Source of the DNA: Calycina herbarum
Taxonomy: Eukaryota > Ascomycota > Leotiomycetes > Helotiales > Pezizellaceae
Reading direction: 5' to 3'
NCBI GenBank assembly: GCA_001414485.1
Contig: LLEY01000170.1
Coordinates: 62,001 to 126,000, forward strand
Length of the DNA stretch: 64,000 nt
The position numbers and the translations under genes are program-made. The notes under the pieces were generated by a model, which did no database searches, was not told the DNA's origin, and saw nothing but the letters and a program-made list of their open reading frames with translations. Positions 47,450-58,778 of this stretch are shown here, piece after piece. The stretch's first letter is position 1, and every line of letters begins with the position of its first letter.

Positions 47450-48181
47450 TCATTCCCATCTCTCCTCAGAGCGCTTAACCTTAGCCCAGAAGACCTTGTC
47501 CTTCTCTCTCTGCTCCTTAGCAATCGCCACATAGTACGCCTTCGTCTCCGCCTTTCTCAACTTCTTCGCCGCCGCTCTCTTCTCCGCGATCTCCTGCAAA
47601 ACTTGAACGTGTCCCGCAAGACGACGCTCAACCTTGCTTCCCTCACAGATCTGCGCAAATCCACAAGGAACTTGCACCTGCTTACCCTTTACCTTCTCGG
47701 TCTTAGTGCAGTGAAACACCTTGACCCAGAGAGTCCACGACGTGAAGTTCAAGTCGTAGAAGTAAGCGGCGTTCTTGAACAACTGCCACTCCGAGTCGAA
47801 AGTGGCAGAGTCAAGAGTGAAGGCCACCCGAATGGATCGGATGGAGGAGAAACGTTTGAGGACTTCAACGATTCGTGCAAAGAGCTCAGGGAGCTTCTGC
47901 TTCAAGAGGGGCTCAGCGGAAGCGACGTGGGGGAGGTAAACTCCAATTGAAACGTCCTCTGTAATGGAGGAGTAGGTGGCCAAGTCACGGACTACTGAGT
48001 CCTCGAGGTAAACGGCTCCTCCGCTGGTGTATCGGAGGAGAGAAGCAGCAGTAGCCCACTTGCAGTTCAACTCCACCATCAACTCCTTACCCTCACGGGA
48101 AGAAGTGATGGGGTTGGCTCGTGGAACTGCAGGAGTGGCGGCCATGGTGGTGGCGGTGTTGTTGATGGTGGTGGCAGACAT
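47450..48181 (-). CDS. Uncharacterised 243-aa protein, paralogue of the gene at 19029-19957
   Basis: A single exon. The ATG at 48181 (MSATTINNTATTM) is chosen over the longer open frame to 48448, whose extra residues look like translated leader. Ala/Thr-rich N-terminus to about 30, then the domain shared with the 274-aa gene: VELNCKWATAASLLRY (36-51), VEVLKRFSSIRSIRVAF (105-121), YDLNFTSWTLWVKV (142-155) and EGSKVERRLAG (180-190), followed by a charged Lys/Glu/Ala-rich helical tail. The counterpart residues in the 274-aa protein are EVNFKWESPITVLRC, VNILKHFNKLELLKVAI, YRLDVSKWEFWLKH and EGSALERRLAG. There is no signal peptide and the function is unknown. The intron present at Lys-Trp in the other copy is absent here. 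Confidence 0.82.
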   Translation of the reverse strand: MSATTINNTATTMAATPAVPRANPITSSREGKELMVELNCKWATAASLLRYTSGGAVYLEDSVVRDLATYSSITEDVSIGVYLPHVASAEPLLKQKLPELFARIVEVLKRFSSIRSIRVAFTLDSATFDSEWQLFKNAAYFYDLNFTSWTLWVKVFHCTKTEKVKGKQVQVPCGFAQICEGSKVERRLAGHVQVLQEIAEKRAAAKKLRKAETKAYYVAIAKEQREKDKVFWAKVKRSEERWE

Positions 48182-48982
48182 GATGAAGTTGGGTTGGGTG
48201 GGTGGAATGATGTGCAAAGTGGTGGAAATGTGGTAAGTGTGGTAAGTGTGCAAGTATAGGGTTGGATGCTTGGAAGCGGGGTGTACGGAGAGAGAAGATC
48301 CAGACAATATCATGTCTGTACTTTTATAGTTGAAATTTACAACTGTTTGCCATTGTAAATTAACAATGGCGATGCTACTTTTGGGCATTGTAAAGGAACA
48401 GAATGAAAAGAAGAATAAGCAACCATCAAAGAAATTAGAGAACACCAAGAATTGCGGTCATTGGAGTTATTGTGGACTTTCTCTTTTCAAACCACAAATT
48501 CTATTGTCAACAGGCGCTTGTTTGGTCTGATTAGGGGCAAAGTCTTTCTTCGAAACACAATAAATAAAGTTGTTCTTTGTCTTCCATTGCAATGATGTCT
48601 TTCCCGCCAAAAATAATATCAACACAGACAAAGCATTGAACCAAACCACCATAACCTTTTCTTTCAAAAGTTGACAATAACCTTTGCACTGCTTTTGATT
48701 GTCTAGAAATTGACCACTCACGCCATCGCAAAGTAGCTGCGGCTCAGGATCTGGCATTATTTACCTAACCAGCAATGATCAATTATACGAAACAAATAGT
48801 CCAATCTGTGAACCATTTCAAAGCTCCCCAATCATCACAAGTGCTGCGAATTGTCCACTTGAATTCAGATCCCAATCAAGAATGAGAATCCCATTCAAGA
48901 TCTCAAGTGATCATAGGGGCGATCAAACTACCACCGGGGACAGAAACCTTAAACTCATAACCGAGAGGGATACTGTACTGAC
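48182..48982. other. Intergenic, promoter side of the 243-aa gene
   Basis: The first 200 bases are likely leader and promoter. A minus-strand frame at 48467-48757 has no recognisable motif. Nothing else was seen. Confidence 0.5.
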
Positions 48983-51172
48983 TCAAACGTCAACAATAGA
49001 AATTTGCCACTGTAAACAATCCTCGTAACTAAGCCCAGATAATTTCAAAAAGGCTGCACCTTTTTGCGCAGTGAATGGGGCACCTATCCATATCATTAGC
49101 CTTTGAAACATTCGTGAACAGGATACAAAATAATCTTTGTAAGCGCGGGAAATAAAATGAAAGCACTTACAGCCATCAATTCCAGTCAAAAAATTTGCGA
49201 AACATCTATCAACTGTAATTTTTTTCGGCAGCATTTCGAGCGTCATATCCGGTGGACACCAGGCGGCATTTGAAATAATTTGCAAAGCGATGTCTTTGCC
49301 GGAATTAATGGTTTTTCCATCTGTATTATAAATTTTGACCTTTGGCATGAACTTCAAACCCTGCGGGTTATTCCAAGCGGAGTCTTTAGTGAGCTTTTTG
49401 CAAAAGTTCTTTGCCGACTCCGCCGCATCGGAGCGCTGGAAAGACAGCCCAGTGCCGCAAACTGGAACGTTTAAAGCTGGCCCAGGGGGCGGGGCGGGAG
49501 CCTGGGTAGACTTGGGGGGATCAGGTGCCTGGCTACTTGGAGGCTTGGGGCCTATAGGCTGGTTGACAACAAAGCTGGCAGTTCCACAGCCTTCTGTAAT
49601 CTTACCGGACCCGGAGAAGGTATGGGAATCATAGGAGCCTAACGTTACCGTTAGCCGGTGCATACGGTGGTAGGGAGTTCGAGGTTTACACTGTGAGTCG
49701 CCTAGAAAGGCGATGAACATCCTCTCGCAACCAAAAATACAGTCGCCCTTATCTACCTTCCAGTTCATAGCAAAGGTCCAGCCGTCATAGCCTGTGAAGC
49801 CGACGTCTTTAGCGGTCTGGACAGCGCTTATATCTGCGTCGAGTGGCTGAGAGGCGCATATATTACTAGTAATGCTTGAAACCATTAACACAAACTTAAG
49901 ACTATCACCCGCAAGAGGGAACGTACGCTTTCCACAATTTAGCATCGAGCGGGACTTTATTGTTGTTTTTGCATTCGGGCACGGGTCGGCTATCTGTAGT
50001 GAAGGTAATTTGTTGAACTAAAGCCTGAATTCCGATCCATTCTATAGGGATGTCGGTTGAGATGTCAAAATTGATATCATAGCATGGACACCCTTTCCTT
50101 TTATTCTATGGGCACGATCAGCAGGACAGGGTATAAGGGGAAAGGGCGGTTATTTACATCTGTGCATTTATTGTCAACACCACCCTTACAATCATCATCC
50201 GGACAACTAGGCTTTGTTCAATCAGCACTCTTCTCGCTGTTTGTTTATGGGAATCAAGATTCTTACCTCATCCGTAGAAGTCGGACACGCTTGCGATGAT
50301 GTCGAAGTCGCTGTCGTTGTTGTCTTCGTCGTCGTCGTTGTGCCGGCCACACTACTTGGCACATCCAGAGCTGGGGCGATATCATGATTAGTGTTATACT
50401 GATCGAAAATTATCCACAAGATTCCCAGCGTTCCAGCCCCAACTACCGCAGCAGGTGAGACGGTCGTCGCACCGGTCCTAAACAAAGCCACGAGTTGCGC
50501 GATATCATTTGCAGGAATGACGAGTCGGCCCGCAGGCATGGCTCCCTCGATCTCTGCGATTGCTTGAAGGGGCCCGTTCGCAGCGATTGCTTCGGTGAAG
50601 GCTACATAGCCGCAGGCCCCCGACTGGCGCTTTTTTGTCTTTTTTGCGACGCATGCTGGGATGGTTTTTGCGATGTCGATGAGAGAGGCTCGCAAAGCGG
50701 GCCCGAGGAGGATATTAAAATCGCCGTTGGCGTTCTCGGTTACAGCTACGTTGGCTCCTTGGGTGATGGTTGCAACAGCACCGGCGGTGTTAGTCACCGT
50801 GTTTGTGGTCTTGGTGATAAAGCTTGGATCGGATCCTTTCCACTGCGACTTGTTAGATATTTTGATGATCGACTTATTGTTGTGCTTACAGATGTTGAAG
50901 AGCCGACTTCAGTAAGGTATTCTGTATTTTTGCCGATTTTGCCAATACTTGAAATAATTATTAGCAGATGTAGGAATGGGCTTTGCAATATGCACTGTAG
51001 CTTACAGTGCACCAGGAGATGGGATGGGATCGACAAGATTCACGCCAATCTGACCAGGTGTCGTGGGTTGAATAGCTGCTATGTGAACATCGACAGCACG
51101 CACCGCCGTGCCCATGGAGCATAGCGCCAAAGCGGCAAAATAAGGAGCTCTTGGGCTGAAGAACAAGAACAT
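48983..51172 (-). CDS. Secreted or single-pass membrane protein of unknown family, Thr-rich linker and Cys modules (614 aa)
   Basis: Not recognised. Seven exons in consistent phase: 51172-51006, 50947-50890, 50848-50267, 50211-50158, 50105-49927, 49874-49171 and 49083-48983. Most donors are GTAAGN; the fifth is GTACGT. The exon 4 acceptor was set at AAAG/CCT because it gives PSCPDDDCKGGVDNKCTD in phase. The N-terminal MFLFFSPRAPYFAALALCSM is a signal peptide. A basic KKTKKRQS near 145-150 could be a Kex2 site. SPAAVVGAGTLGILWIIFDQ (206-225) is a hydrophobic, possibly membrane-spanning segment. A Thr run near 245-258 forms a linker to Cys-rich modules (CPTSTDE, PSCPDDDCKGG, KGCPCYD). A Pro-rich linker (PKPPSSQAPDPPKSTQAP) separates the next domain, and the C-terminus has further paired Cys. 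This architecture suggests an extracellular binding protein or one anchored at the cell surface. The last two exons are the least certain. Confidence 0.72.
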
Positions 51173-52283
51173 CGTAAAAATGATAAAGTAATGTAAAGAG
51201 ATACTCAAAACAACGCAGCGGACCTTTCCTTCTATATCTTTATATTGCTTTGAATCCTCGATGTTGGAGTTGACCCACAGCCACCTCCTCGTTGGAGATT
51301 CAAGAATTGATCCATCGTCTTAGCTCGCAGAAATAATCTAACAACAAACAATGCTGTGGGCAAAATTCTGAGCAAGTAACTGTGCCGTGGTAAATCAACC
51401 TGATGTAATGAATGAGGGGGCTGTATCGCTTATTTTGGAGGTAGTACGTACTTTTACAGCTGAGCTCTACCCGCAGACTAAGGGCCATAGAACCCCAAAA
51501 CCAACATTAGGAAGATCCTCCATTCCAGAAGATCCTTCATTCTGGAATTCATGAAACACAAATCCAACAGTAAGTAGATCCTCCACTCCGGGTTCCATGA
51601 AACACAGCCCTAGTTTTCAAGATTTCCCACGGTACCGGAAATCTTGACCTAATAACCAACAACCAAATGTACTTAAGCGAAACGCTTAACTTAACAACCA
51701 ACAATCCTTCAATTTATTTACCGGCAACAAACATTGCCAAGAATCATAGCCCTCTAGGGGCGCATTGTGATGTAGCTTGTCAAAATGGCCGCTGATTGGC
51801 TCCGCGGGGTAAGTCAACCAATGAAAATCCACCTTTGTTCGCTTAACATTTTAAGCGCTCTCAAGGCATGGAGAAATTCTCAGCCCACTAACCAACAATC
51901 CTACATACTAGTCACATTCAGGGCGAGAACAGGGACCCCGATGAACAACAATTCTTTAACAGTCCTATAGCCACAATGATAGAGCCGAGATCTCCACCCA
52001 TTTACCAACAATTCTGTCGCCCCAAACAAATGTGTCCAGAGAACATCCCAAAATAACCCGGTTTGTTAAATGAAGCAAGTCTATTTGAAACTGGAGCGGT
52101 GCGGCGGAAGCGCGGCGACTGTATGTGCCTCGTTAGTACGGCATTCTTCGTGGAGAACTGTTATACTTATCAAGGTGTTAGTAGATAAATAGACCTCTCG
52201 CACTTCTCCTTGCTGTGTTTCATATCTTCAGTATACCACACTCAGAGCTCCATCTCTTGTTATACAGTATTCCATCTTTCAAA
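51173..52283. other. Divergent intergenic region with short repeated phrases
   Basis: Lies between divergently transcribed secreted-protein genes, so it holds both promoters. From 51500 to 52010 the phrase ACCAACAAT(C/T)CT or a close variant recurs at least five times, and AGATCCTCCA...CATGAAACACA occurs twice (about 51512-51560 and 51576-51607). No gene was seen. Confidence 0.55.
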
Positions 52284-53601
52284 ATGTTTGCTTTCCTGCC
52301 CTTGATTGTCTTTGGCGCTCTGGGCCAGATGGTTCATGGCTGGAGTATGGATGCGTCTTGCGCCCGTAAGTTGTGTGTACTCCTGAGATATCCTAAGCTG
52401 ACGAATTAGCTATTGGAGTACCACTCGCAGCTGCGATGACGCTTGCTTTTCAGCGCGCAAGAGATGCCAGGGATGAAATTAGGAAGGTACCTCGAGACGT
52501 GCATGTCAACGCGCTGGTGACAAGTCTCTTTGGCAGAGACAGCGCTAAAGCCAGCGATGTAGAAGGTACAAATAATCAAACAGAATGCTGCTCAAAGAGA
52601 ACTGACCGGTTTTAGACAGGCTAGCAAGGATTCAAAGGCTCAGCACTTTCCGGACTACCAAGACAGGACCTTATGATGTGGTATGAACCTGTCCCTATCT
52701 CCTGATATGTCATTATATTTCGTAGAGACGTTGGCTTCACTTTTTATTGGCTTAAACATTGCCAGTACATTGACTTTTAAAAGGAGTTTTGGTGATAGAG
52801 GTTTAGCCAAAGTCTCTACGTAGCACTATGACCAACCAGGAGCTAACCTCTCAACAAGAATCTTCTAACATCCATTGTAGCATGTCTATTGCTCCACCGC
52901 CCGCATTACCGATTGGATTGACAAGAAAAAGAAAGTTGGCTATAAGGACCCACACAGAAATTCACGAGTTAAAGGCGGCGCGCAGATGGACAGCTGTCGT
53001 GGTATCAGCCAGGGTGACACGATGACACGTGCGCTCATGATCAATTTAGGAAAAGCCAAGAACGATAAAGGAGAGGACAACGTGGAGATAATGGCCGATA
53101 CTTTACAGCTGTGTGAAGGGTATTTGGCCCAGCTTGGCTTGTCGGGGTTCGCTATGACCGACGACCTGATCAAGAGAGCAGCGGACGTGAAGGCCAAAGG
53201 TTTGGTTGGGAAGTTTATTGCTAAGCTGACTGGCGGCGAAACAGCGGCGCCGATTGATTCGACCTTCGATTTTGCGAGTGTGCTGCTTCATGAGGTGAGT
53301 GGGCTGCTTTGTGTGCCTGGCCACTATTGTACTAACATGATGGTTTGTAGATGACGCATTCTGCTACTTCCGGATATTCGGATGATACGCCGGCAGGCAA
53401 GTGCTATGGTTGGAAGAACTCGGCGAAGTGTCAGTTGAGCAAGAATGCTGGTATGTATCCGAGTGCGCATGAGATGGCGAGGTATTAACGGGTACAGATT
53501 CGTTGGCTTATTTTGCTCTCGGGGTCGACCTTGTCCTACATAACCACGGTGATAAGAAGTATACTATTAATAAGGACGGGACGTTGCAAGAACTTGTGTA
53601 A
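52284..53601 (+). CDS. Secreted M35-like (HExxH) metallopeptidase, 306 aa
   Basis: A zinc endopeptidase of the deuterolysin/aspzincin type, predicted extracellular. Six exons: 52284-52365, 52410-52565, 52616-52680, 52881-53294, 53351-53450 and 53498-53601, all phases consistent. MFAFLPLIVFGALGQMVHGW is a signal peptide. The active-site helix VLLHEMTHSATSG is split by an intron after the Glu: H238 and E239 end exon 4 and H242 follows in exon 5. The third ligand is probably Asp in SGYSDDTPAGKCYGW (D250 or D251), consistent with aspzincins. Cys residues (ASCAP, VYCSTA, DSCRG, QLCEG, GKCYG, AKCQL) suggest disulphides. The third intron is long (200 nt) for this locus and might hide a small exon. 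The overall family assignment is by motif only. Confidence 0.8.
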
Positions 53602-54057
53602 GGATGTGAAGTTGTGTATTAAGATTAGAGTAGTGATTTCTTACTTTATTCGACGGACTCGTCTTGAAAACTGTCAACAAGAATAAGAGTTCATAGTACA
53701 GGCAGCTTAGATCTGAATGAAATTATTGCTTACCTCTTTCCACTTCTCCCACTCCCCGTGTTTATCTTTCCTATTTCATCAAAATCATCTTCATTAACTG
53801 TCAAAATTAACCACGGAGGTCGAAAGGCTCGTAACTTTAATATGCGACCCATATCTTGTATGCACACCATCCAATTTGGGGCTGCTCTAGAAGCCAGATT
53901 GTCCTCTCAATACTCAATACAACTACGATCCATTGTGTGCAGCTCTTGAAACGATGGATCTGGAGAGTAGGTAGACATAAGTAAGCTGACTACTATGGGG
54001 CCTTTAGAAGTTTTCTTATCTTTGCAACCTCTTCGATAAGCTGTGAAGGCACCATCA
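53602..54057. other. Intergenic between convergent genes
   Basis: 3' flanks of the peptidase and the DUF7730-like gene. No feature was recognised. Confidence 0.5.
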
Positions 54058-55073
54058 TCACCGCCTCCTCAACCGCCCCCATATCCCCCCCCCATTCCCC
54101 ACTTCTCGATTTTCCCCTTTCTCCACATCGCCCCTGTACCACATCAAATCCACCCCTTCCGGGGGTCTCCTAACCGTGAACGCTGCATCCCCAAACTCCC
54201 CACTCGTCTTCAAACATGCTGGCCAAGGCAGAACAACCTCGAAAAGTTCCGCGCTCACTTCTCTCAACGGCTCCAGCAGCGTCTGCTCCGGAACTCTTAT
54301 TCCATCGTCTATAATTTCAACAATGAGGGTGCGGACCTGTAAACGGGAGAGCGCTCGCCAGAAACCCTCCCAGTCGGCTTCGTCGGCTCTGACTCTTTTG
54401 GGACTAGTGTTGTCGGTCGTGACACCGTTAGGCCATTCAAGATAGGGGAGGTACATTGGGTACGAGACATGGAAGGAGAGACGGAGGTGTGCCAGAGCGA
54501 GGTGCGGGGCAGGGACAGTGGCGATCATTTGTGCAGCAACGTAAATCGGGAGGTGGAAAATGGTGGTTGAGTAGAGGAGGTCGACGAACTCGACATAGCT
54601 ATTATAGTGGGTTAGCTAGAGCAGGCATGTGAAAGTATAAGGAAAGAAAGGACGGCTTACATCTTTTTACAGCTCAAGAGTAATGGTACTACCTCCCAGC
54701 CATTTTTCATACTCTTGCAATAATGGTCATTATATGTCACACAATCTGGCACACAAACATCGTTGGATCTAGCGTTGTGGTCCTGGAAGTAGGTGTGTGA
54801 AGTTGGCACCGCGCAGTGCATGTGTGCCAGTTTGCCGTTATATAGGAGGCCGATGTGCTGAACAGTTCCGTAGGAATTGAGAATATGGCCATAAATCTGA
54901 CACCGGATCTCAATAGGAAGGGTGCTGAGAAGCTCCGACTGGATTTGTGCCCGTGGTGATGAGGCGGGGGCTGGTGGACGGAGGTTAGTGAACCATGATT
55001 TGAGCTTTGAGGGGTGCTTTGTTGTCGAGTCCTTCCGCGAAGAGGACCAGAACGAGGACCTTCGGGCAGACAT
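54058..55073 (-). CDS. Uncharacterised 317-aa protein resembling the fungal DUF7730 group
   Basis: Two exons: 55073-54661 and 54598-54058 (GTAAGC donor, TAGCTAAC branch, AATAG acceptor), joined inside an Ile codon. A Ser/Lys/Arg-rich start is followed by LLSTLPIEIRCQIYGHIL near residues 48-65, the 'LPxEIRxxIY' helix typical of many expanded fungal proteins of this type. The splice then restores LLSCKKIYVEFVDLLYSTTIF, the second conserved block (usually 'C+xIYxE...LY..N.F'). The C-terminal part has Leu/Val-rich strands and ends in a basic GRLRRR. There is no signal peptide and the molecular function is unknown. The DUF name is from memory of the motif pattern. Confidence 0.72.
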
Positions 55074-56289
55074 GGGAGGTGTATTTGGTAAACAGGCTGA
55101 TAGAGTCTGAGAATGTGGATGTTGTTGCTTATAGAAGTTGGCAACATGAGGGGTTGGTTGGGTGTGCGCCCCAAACGTGCAGCTTGCTGATGACTAAGTA
55201 TTTAACAAATGCCTCAGGGATTGAGCGACACCAAAATATAACACATAAAACAATGGATTGAGTAATAAGAGAGACAAAGCTTTGTTTGTATGGCCTGTAA
55301 ACCTTTGCCCGGGGACTAGAACGATGCGTGGTACAAAATCTTAATTTGGGAAACTATTACTAGCGTAAAAGGCGGAAGGAGTAAAGGCTTACAGTCACTT
55401 GATGATTATATACCTCGATGAGATATAGTCTGCGTGGAAAAATGATACAATGAGAAAGTCTTGGAAGATTCAAGTAACTACGGAGCACTTGAGATAACAA
55501 AATAGCTTGAGAACGTTAGATGTATGCGACGAGAGTTGAATATTCTCCATTAAAACTTGCTAACATCAAAACCAATACATGGTTTTAAAGCCAGAAGTCA
55601 AAAGTCAAAAGTCAAAAGTGCAAATAGAATTAGTTGGTGAAGGGTAGAATATGAGCTGGGAGATGAAGATATATAAAGAGGGAGGTGATCAACTGACGCG
55701 CCTTGATTTCCTTAAGATCTAGGTACTAATAATGGCCAACTCCATCATTGAGCGAAACCAACGGGCACGACCTTCCATCTTCCAATCCTCGCGAAAATCT
55801 TGGAGGATCACCCGAGAACTCAAGAACTCAAAACTCCGCGATGAACAACCTTAAAGATCATAGACCACATAACATCAAGAAAACGCGGGTACACCCGAAA
55901 AGTATAATGCACCGAATTGGCGCGACAAAGACCTCACTTCATAAAAACCAGAGGATAAAATTCAAAGCATAGCCCAAGGAAGGGAGAAAGAATAAACAGC
56001 TGATTGCACCCACAAGTCACTGATGATGATAACCCAAACACGCGAAGAGAAGTAAGGATAACCTTAACAAGCACAAAACAAAATTAAAATTAACAAAGCA
56101 ATAAAACCAAAGATTTTTTTTAAAAAAGAATATGATTATCGCCATATCCAGCACTAAGAATAAACAGTAAATATATACCACGAAAAGAAAATTAAGTATC
56201 TACACTCCCCAGAATATAATGCAATCAGATCATCCCCAGACGACCCTTGCAAACCCTCCACCACCACAAATACAGGGTTAAGGAATCAA
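55074..56289. other. Intergenic, AT-rich
   Basis: Promoter side of the DUF7730-like gene on the left, 3' flank of pectin lyase on the right. A short tandem AAAAGTC repeat (three copies) lies at about 55594-55620. No gene was recognised. Confidence 0.5.
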
Positions 56290-57542
56290 TTAGATCAATC
56301 CGAAACCAGCAGTCTTACCGACGCTTGCGACGACGGTAGAGTAAGCTGCAACAGAAGCAATGTTCTTTCCAGCAAAGTTGGTAAGGAACGAAGTATCAGA
56401 CTGCGAAAAGGTACCGGATGAACCGAAACCATTGACAAGGCAGACACGTCCCAAAGAGGCAGAGCATGCAGTGTTGGCAGTAGTGCTTGGAGCAGTAAAA
56501 AGTTGTCCAGTAACACCAGCCTCAACCGGAGTATCAACATTCTGGAAAACATTGCCCTCAGCAAGGACATTTCCACCAGTGGTAATCTCAAAAGCGTGGT
56601 TGCTGTTGTCATACCAGTAGTTGTTGACAGCGTGAAGAAGAGTGTTACCAGCAACCTTTGGTGCACGACCGGAGGTTCTGTAGATGTAGTTACCCTTAAG
56701 AGTAACCAAATCAGAAGAGCCAGTGAAGTACATGTTCCAGTAATGGTATCCATCACAAGTAGCAGACCAGGAGGTAACACCGTTGATGTAGTTGTTGGTG
56801 ATGGAAACACGACCAGAAGCGGAGTTTCCGAGGACGATGTGTTGACGACCGATGAGCGAGGTGGTTACGCGATCAATCCAGATCATGTCCGCGCCATCGA
56901 TAGTAATAGCATCGCCTCCCCACACGTACTTGGGGTTGATGTTGGAGATCTCAATGTTTTGGATGATGATGTTGGAGACGCTGGAGACCATGCGGAGACC
57001 CTTTCCGAGGATGATACCGGTCTTGCCTTGGCCGATGAGGGACTTGTTGGACTTAACGGTGATTCCGAGAGATCCAGCATTGTCACTGTCAAGTGGGTTA
57101 GCAACTGAAGCAAAGTGGAGATGGACAGGAAGGAAACTCACTAGGTGACAGAGGTGGTAGGGGCATCTGGTTGATAGTTTGTGCACCAATTATCCTTGTT
57201 GATGGCAACCTGGCATGCAGATCCAGTTCCCCATGGAAGACAACCGGTAGAGGTGGTAGTTCCCTCAGTAGTTCTGAAGTCGAAACTAGGATTGAACTGT
57301 CAGCGATAGGCTTGTATGGACGCAAAAAGGGAATCTTACGTCTTGGTCAAGACAATGACACGAGCAGAGCTGTCTCCAAGGTAGCTAACCAACTCAGCAT
57401 TGGTGGTTGGGTAAACAGCAGTCGCACTTCCACCACCAGTAACACCCTTGGCGAAGCCCTCAGCAGCACCAGTAACGCCTACAGCAGAGGCACCCGAAAC
57501 ACAAGCAGCAACAGCCGCGGAGAAGAGAGCAAAGGATCTCAT
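56290..57542 (-). CDS. Pectin lyase (polysaccharide lyase family 1), secreted
   Basis: Cleaves methyl-esterified homogalacturonan by beta-elimination (EC 4.2.2.10), acting on plant cell walls. Three exons: 57542-57340, 57285-57142 and 57085-56290; donors GTAAGA and GTGAGT, branch sites GCTGAC and GCTAAC; 380 residues, the usual length. A signal peptide of 20 residues precedes [20 protein letters not shown], the canonical mature start. The beta-helix region contains [19 protein letters not shown] and [10 protein letters not shown]. Asp174 and Arg256 of the precursor fall at mature positions 154 and 236, the catalytic positions known in Aspergillus PelA-type enzymes. Trp and Cys of the N-terminal block ([20 protein letters not shown]) are kept. 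The gene looks intact. A TATA-like box lies 142 bp upstream of the ATG. Confidence 0.95.
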
Positions 57543-58778
57543 ATTGAATATATTTTAGTCGAGGAACAAGAATAAAGGATAAAGGCGAGGATAATGGAAA
57601 AGAAGGTAAAGCCGAAAGAGTGAGGCCGGAAACTCTTGCTGTTGAAGAGATGGTGAGAGAATAATTGAGTGGCTCAGCAATTCTTTATATACAAAAAGCA
57701 TCTTGCCCGCGACCGCCATCGCATTTCCGCGTGGTAATCACTGGGCACTCTATGTGACCCAGCTAAACAATGTGGGTGGGGTTGAAAACTGTACTGAGCT
57801 GTCGAAATTTCCGGCCAACGATGCCCCCAGACTAACTTGACCTCCACGGCTTTGTGGATCCTATTAATCCGTGGATAAACAGACCAGAGACAAGGTTAGA
57901 ACAAACCACAACTCTAAAAGAGAGCAATCCACAAGACAAAGGTTAAACCCACTCTATTCTCAGGGTGAAAACGAGAAAAATCCAAATCGTGGGTACCGAG
58001 TTGCGTACCCTCAAGACAAAATTTCGGCAGATCCCCACAGAAACGGGAGTGCCTCCTGGATCTACAACAAGGATAGTCTACCAGTGGAGTTTCGTGGCTT
58101 CGATTCAACCCGCCATTGGATCTCATTGGATCTGCTCTGTTGACATGTCGTTTTCATCCAATCAACCAGGGGATGCGCGAATGATATTCCGACCGTCGAC
58201 CGAGGGCCCCGACCACAGTTCTTCATTTAAACTCCGTTTCATCCCATCACGAGCCACGAGATGCCACGAGCTCTCATATCATAGATGGAAAAGATGGAAA
58301 CAAATTCCAGAAGAGTCCACTCTTTGGCCATGCCTGTCGTGCATTAACCCAAAAAGAGCAAGCCTTCTCCGAAAAGGATAATGTACCCTAGAATGCCAGA
58401 CGGAGTAATTATGCTTCATTTTATGTCTAGAGCTTATCACCAGGTCTGAAACGAGCAATCCATCCTGACCTGCAAATGATACCACGTGAACTATACATAA
58501 AAATGACAGGGTATGAAGGTGAAAGGAGACGCTATCGTAAATCGTGACATGAAGAATGAGGGGAAGTGTACCCTGTGGTACTGAGGGTTGGAATATAAGC
58601 TTCCACTGCATGGAAAAACTACTCCCAGCCTCGGAGAAAATAGTTGAACACAAAGAAACGTAACACAGTTCCACAAATAATGAAGAGGGATCAATTGAAA
58701 AAAGGCAACCCCACGCCACGCAATGCAAAATATCTAAATGTAAATGCAACCAAACAAATGATAACGAGACAGCAAGCT
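57543..58778. other. Intergenic: pectin lyase promoter and 3' flank of the zinc transporter gene
   Basis: Several open frames occur on both strands but none has a motif. Apart from the TATA box no regulatory site is asserted. Confidence 0.5.
57684..57691 (-). promoter_or_regulatory. TATA box of the pectin lyase gene
   Basis: TATATAAA on the minus strand, 142 bp upstream of the start codon; a position that fits a fungal core promoter. Confidence 0.55.

Noticed and set aside
48182..48448. N-terminal extension of the 243-aa protein
   Set aside because: The extra residues are not present in the paralogue and look like translated leader; the ATG at 48181 aligns better.
55748..55972. Plus-strand 74-codon frame
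   Set aside because: Low complexity and polar, without motif, splice or promoter support.
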